Below the pieces are notes generated by a model. That model was not told where the DNA came from and did no database searches. It saw only the letters and a program-made list of their open reading frames with translations. From positions 1 to 64,000 of the forward strand of contig CACGJO010000003.1 in the NCBI GenBank assembly GCA_902573425.1: DNA of 64,000 nucleotides. Reading direction: 5' to 3'. This DNA is from an uncultured Pelagibacteraceae bacterium (GTDB lineage: Bacteria; Pseudomonadota; Alphaproteobacteria; Pelagibacterales; Pelagibacteraceae). This document shows, piece by piece, positions 62,196-64,000 of the stretch. Both the position numbers and the translations under genes were made by a program. Each line of letters begins with the position of its first letter. Position 1 is the first letter of the stretch.

Positions 62196-63170
62196 ATGAA
62201 CATTCTATTAACTGGTGGTGCGGGTTATATTGGAAGCCATACCGCATTATCCTTAATTGATAACGGTCACTCAGTGACAGTTATTGACAACCTCATAACT
62301 GGCAGCAAGACACTAATACCCTCAGAAGCAAAGCATTACAATTTTGATATTGCAGACGAAAGTTTAATAAAAAAAATTTTAAAAGAAAATAAATTCGATA
62401 TAGCTATGCATTTTGCTGGGCTCACAAGAGTAGATGAATCAGTTAAATATCCAGAGAAATATCAACTTCACAACTTTGAAAAATCAAAAATATTTTTTTC
62501 ATCATGTATTAAAAATAATCTAAAAAAAATTATATTTTCTTCAAGTGCTGGGGTTTATGGAAATAGTAACTCTACCAATTTAACTGAAGATAGTGAATTA
62601 AAGCCAATTAACCCATACGCTGACTCGAAATATAAAATTGAAAATTATTTAATTGAAATTTCAAAAAAAGATAAAGTCGATTACACAATTTTAAGATATT
62701 TTAATGTAGCAGGAGCTGACAAAAGCAAAAGGTCTGGGCTTATTGCAAGATCCTCTACAAATCTGATTAAAGTTATATGTGAAGTAGCAACTAAAAAAAG
62801 AGAGAAAATTATAATAAATGGAGATGACTATGAAACAAAAGATGGTACAGCTATAAGAGATTTTATACATGTAACTGATATAGCTGATATGCATGTTTTA
62901 GCTGCTGATAATCTTTTAAAAAAAACTACTACAAATATTTTTAACTGTGGTTATGGAAGTGGATATTCCGTCAAAGAAGTTATTACCGAAATGGAAAAAA
63001 TCATTAAAAATAAATTACAAGTAGAAATTGGACCACGCAGACCAAATGATATAGCAGTTTCAATTGCAAATAGTGATAAATTTAAAAAAGAATTTAATTG
63101 GAAACCAAGGTTTAATAATTTAAATATTATTTTAAGTTCAGCATTGAATTGGGAAAGAAATAATTCATGA
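62196..63170 (+). CDS. galE: UDP-glucose 4-epimerase
   Basis: ILLTGGAGYIGSHTALSLIDNGHSVTVIDNL; YADSKYKIE; RYFNVAGAD; GTAIRDFIHVTDIADMH. Confidence 0.93.
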   Translation: MNILLTGGAGYIGSHTALSLIDNGHSVTVIDNLITGSKTLIPSEAKHYNFDIADESLIKKILKENKFDIAMHFAGLTRVDESVKYPEKYQLHNFEKSKIFFSSCIKNNLKKIIFSSSAGVYGNSNSTNLTEDSELKPINPYADSKYKIENYLIEISKKDKVDYTILRYFNVAGADKSKRSGLIARSSTNLIKVICEVATKKREKIIINGDDYETKDGTAIRDFIHVTDIADMHVLAADNLLKKTTTNIFNCGYGSGYSVKEVITEMEKIIKNKLQVEIGPRRPNDIAVSIANSDKFKKEFNWKPRFNNLNIILSSALNWERNNS

Positions 63171-64000
63171 ATTTTAAAGTATTGCAAGTTATACCAAAAT
63201 TAGGATATGGCGGTGCAGAAACAGGCTGTTATGATATTGCCCACTATCTAGCAGAAAAAAATTGTAAATCTTACATTGTTACAAGTGGTGGGCCATTATT
63301 AAAATTTATTCGAAAAGATAAGGTCAAAGTTTTTAGGCTTCCTGTCCAATCAAAGAATCCTTTGCTAATTTTACTTAATACAATTTTTATTTCTTTAATC
63401 ATAATTTTTTTAAGAATTGATATAGTACATGCCAGAAGTAGAGCACCTGCCTGGTCTTGTCTTCTTTCTTGTATAATCACAAGAACTAAGTTTGTGACAA
63501 CATTTCACGGAGTATACAATTTTTCAAATAAACTTAAAAAAATTTATAACTCTGTTATGGTAAGATCAAATTTAATTATAGCTGGATCAAATTTTGTCTT
63601 TAATCATATCCATAAAAATTATGGAGAATTGATAACATCCAAAAAAAGATTGTTAGTTATTTTTAGGGGAATCAATACAGAATATTTCGATAACTCAAAA
63701 ATAACGAGTGATAAAGTCAAAGACTTCAAATCATTAGTAAATTTTGATCCTGAAAAGTTTAAAATTTTATTACCCGGAAGACTAACTAAGTGGAAAGGTC
63801 ACGAAATGTTCATTGAGTCTTTATTCATTTTAAAAACAAAGTACGGGAAAGAAAATTTTCAAGCTGTTATTCTTGGATCTGATCAAGGAAGAAAAGTGTA
63901 TTTTAAAAAATTGATATCTATGATTGAAAAATATAGTTTAAAAAGCAATGTATTTTTCTTACAGCATGCAAAAGAAATGCCAGTTGCTTATTATATTTCA
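63167..64000 (+). CDS. GT4-like glycosyltransferase, truncated at window end
   Basis: MNFKVLQVIPKLGYGGAETGCYDIAHYLAEKN...; FHGVYNF; ILLPGRLTKWKGHEMFIESL; ATGA overlap with galE stop; not in supplied ORF track. Confidence 0.9.
   Translation, partial: MNFKVLQVIPKLGYGGAETGCYDIAHYLAEKNCKSYIVTSGGPLLKFIRKDKVKVFRLPVQSKNPLLILLNTIFISLIIIFLRIDIVHARSRAPAWSCLLSCIITRTKFVTTFHGVYNFSNKLKKIYNSVMVRSNLIIAGSNFVFNHIHKNYGELITSKKRLLVIFRGINTEYFDNSKITSDKVKDFKSLVNFDPEKFKILLPGRLTKWKGHEMFIESLFILKTKYGKENFQAVILGSDQGRKVYFKKLISMIEKYSLKSNVFFLQHAKEMPVAYYIS

Overview
The window is strongly AT-rich and gene-dense. It looks like the genome of a streamlined marine alphaproteobacterium, probably SAR11/Pelagibacterales; this is an inference from gene content and order, the SAM-II leader and the tiny intergenic gaps. 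Most of it is core metabolism: sucCDAB-lpd, priA, atpHAGDC, rppH-ctpA-rsfS-nadD-proA-proB-obg-rpmA-rplU, gloB-metW-metX, hisC-tyrA, lysA-argH, coq7-dsbB, a carD/fdxA/Suv3-type helicase cluster, a TAXI-TRAP transporter, aceE-aceF, an acetyl-CoA acetyltransferase, gltD-gltB and cell-surface sugar genes. There are two tRNAs (Leu-CAA, Arg-ACG). I see no rRNA, CRISPR array or transposon. The items most worth a second look are: (i) a compact unit at about 35.5-35.7 kb encoding a 22-aa peptide with 18 Lys/Arg residues, with a 5' hairpin, a strong Shine-Dalgarno and a bidirectional terminator; (ii) a homodimeric-type pyruvate dehydrogenase E1 with an N-terminal lipoyl domain; (iii) a SAM-II riboswitch on metX that appears to begin at +1 of a consensus promoter, with two competing hairpins; (iv) short ORFs absent from the ORF track (LptM-like lipoprotein, 46-aa membrane peptide); (v) an acyl-CoA synthetase ORF starting 4 nt after a tRNA CCA end; (vi) dyad elements upstream of gltDB and the atp operon. 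No wholly new multi-gene system is clearly demonstrated. Percentages and alignments are by eye; nothing was searched against a database.
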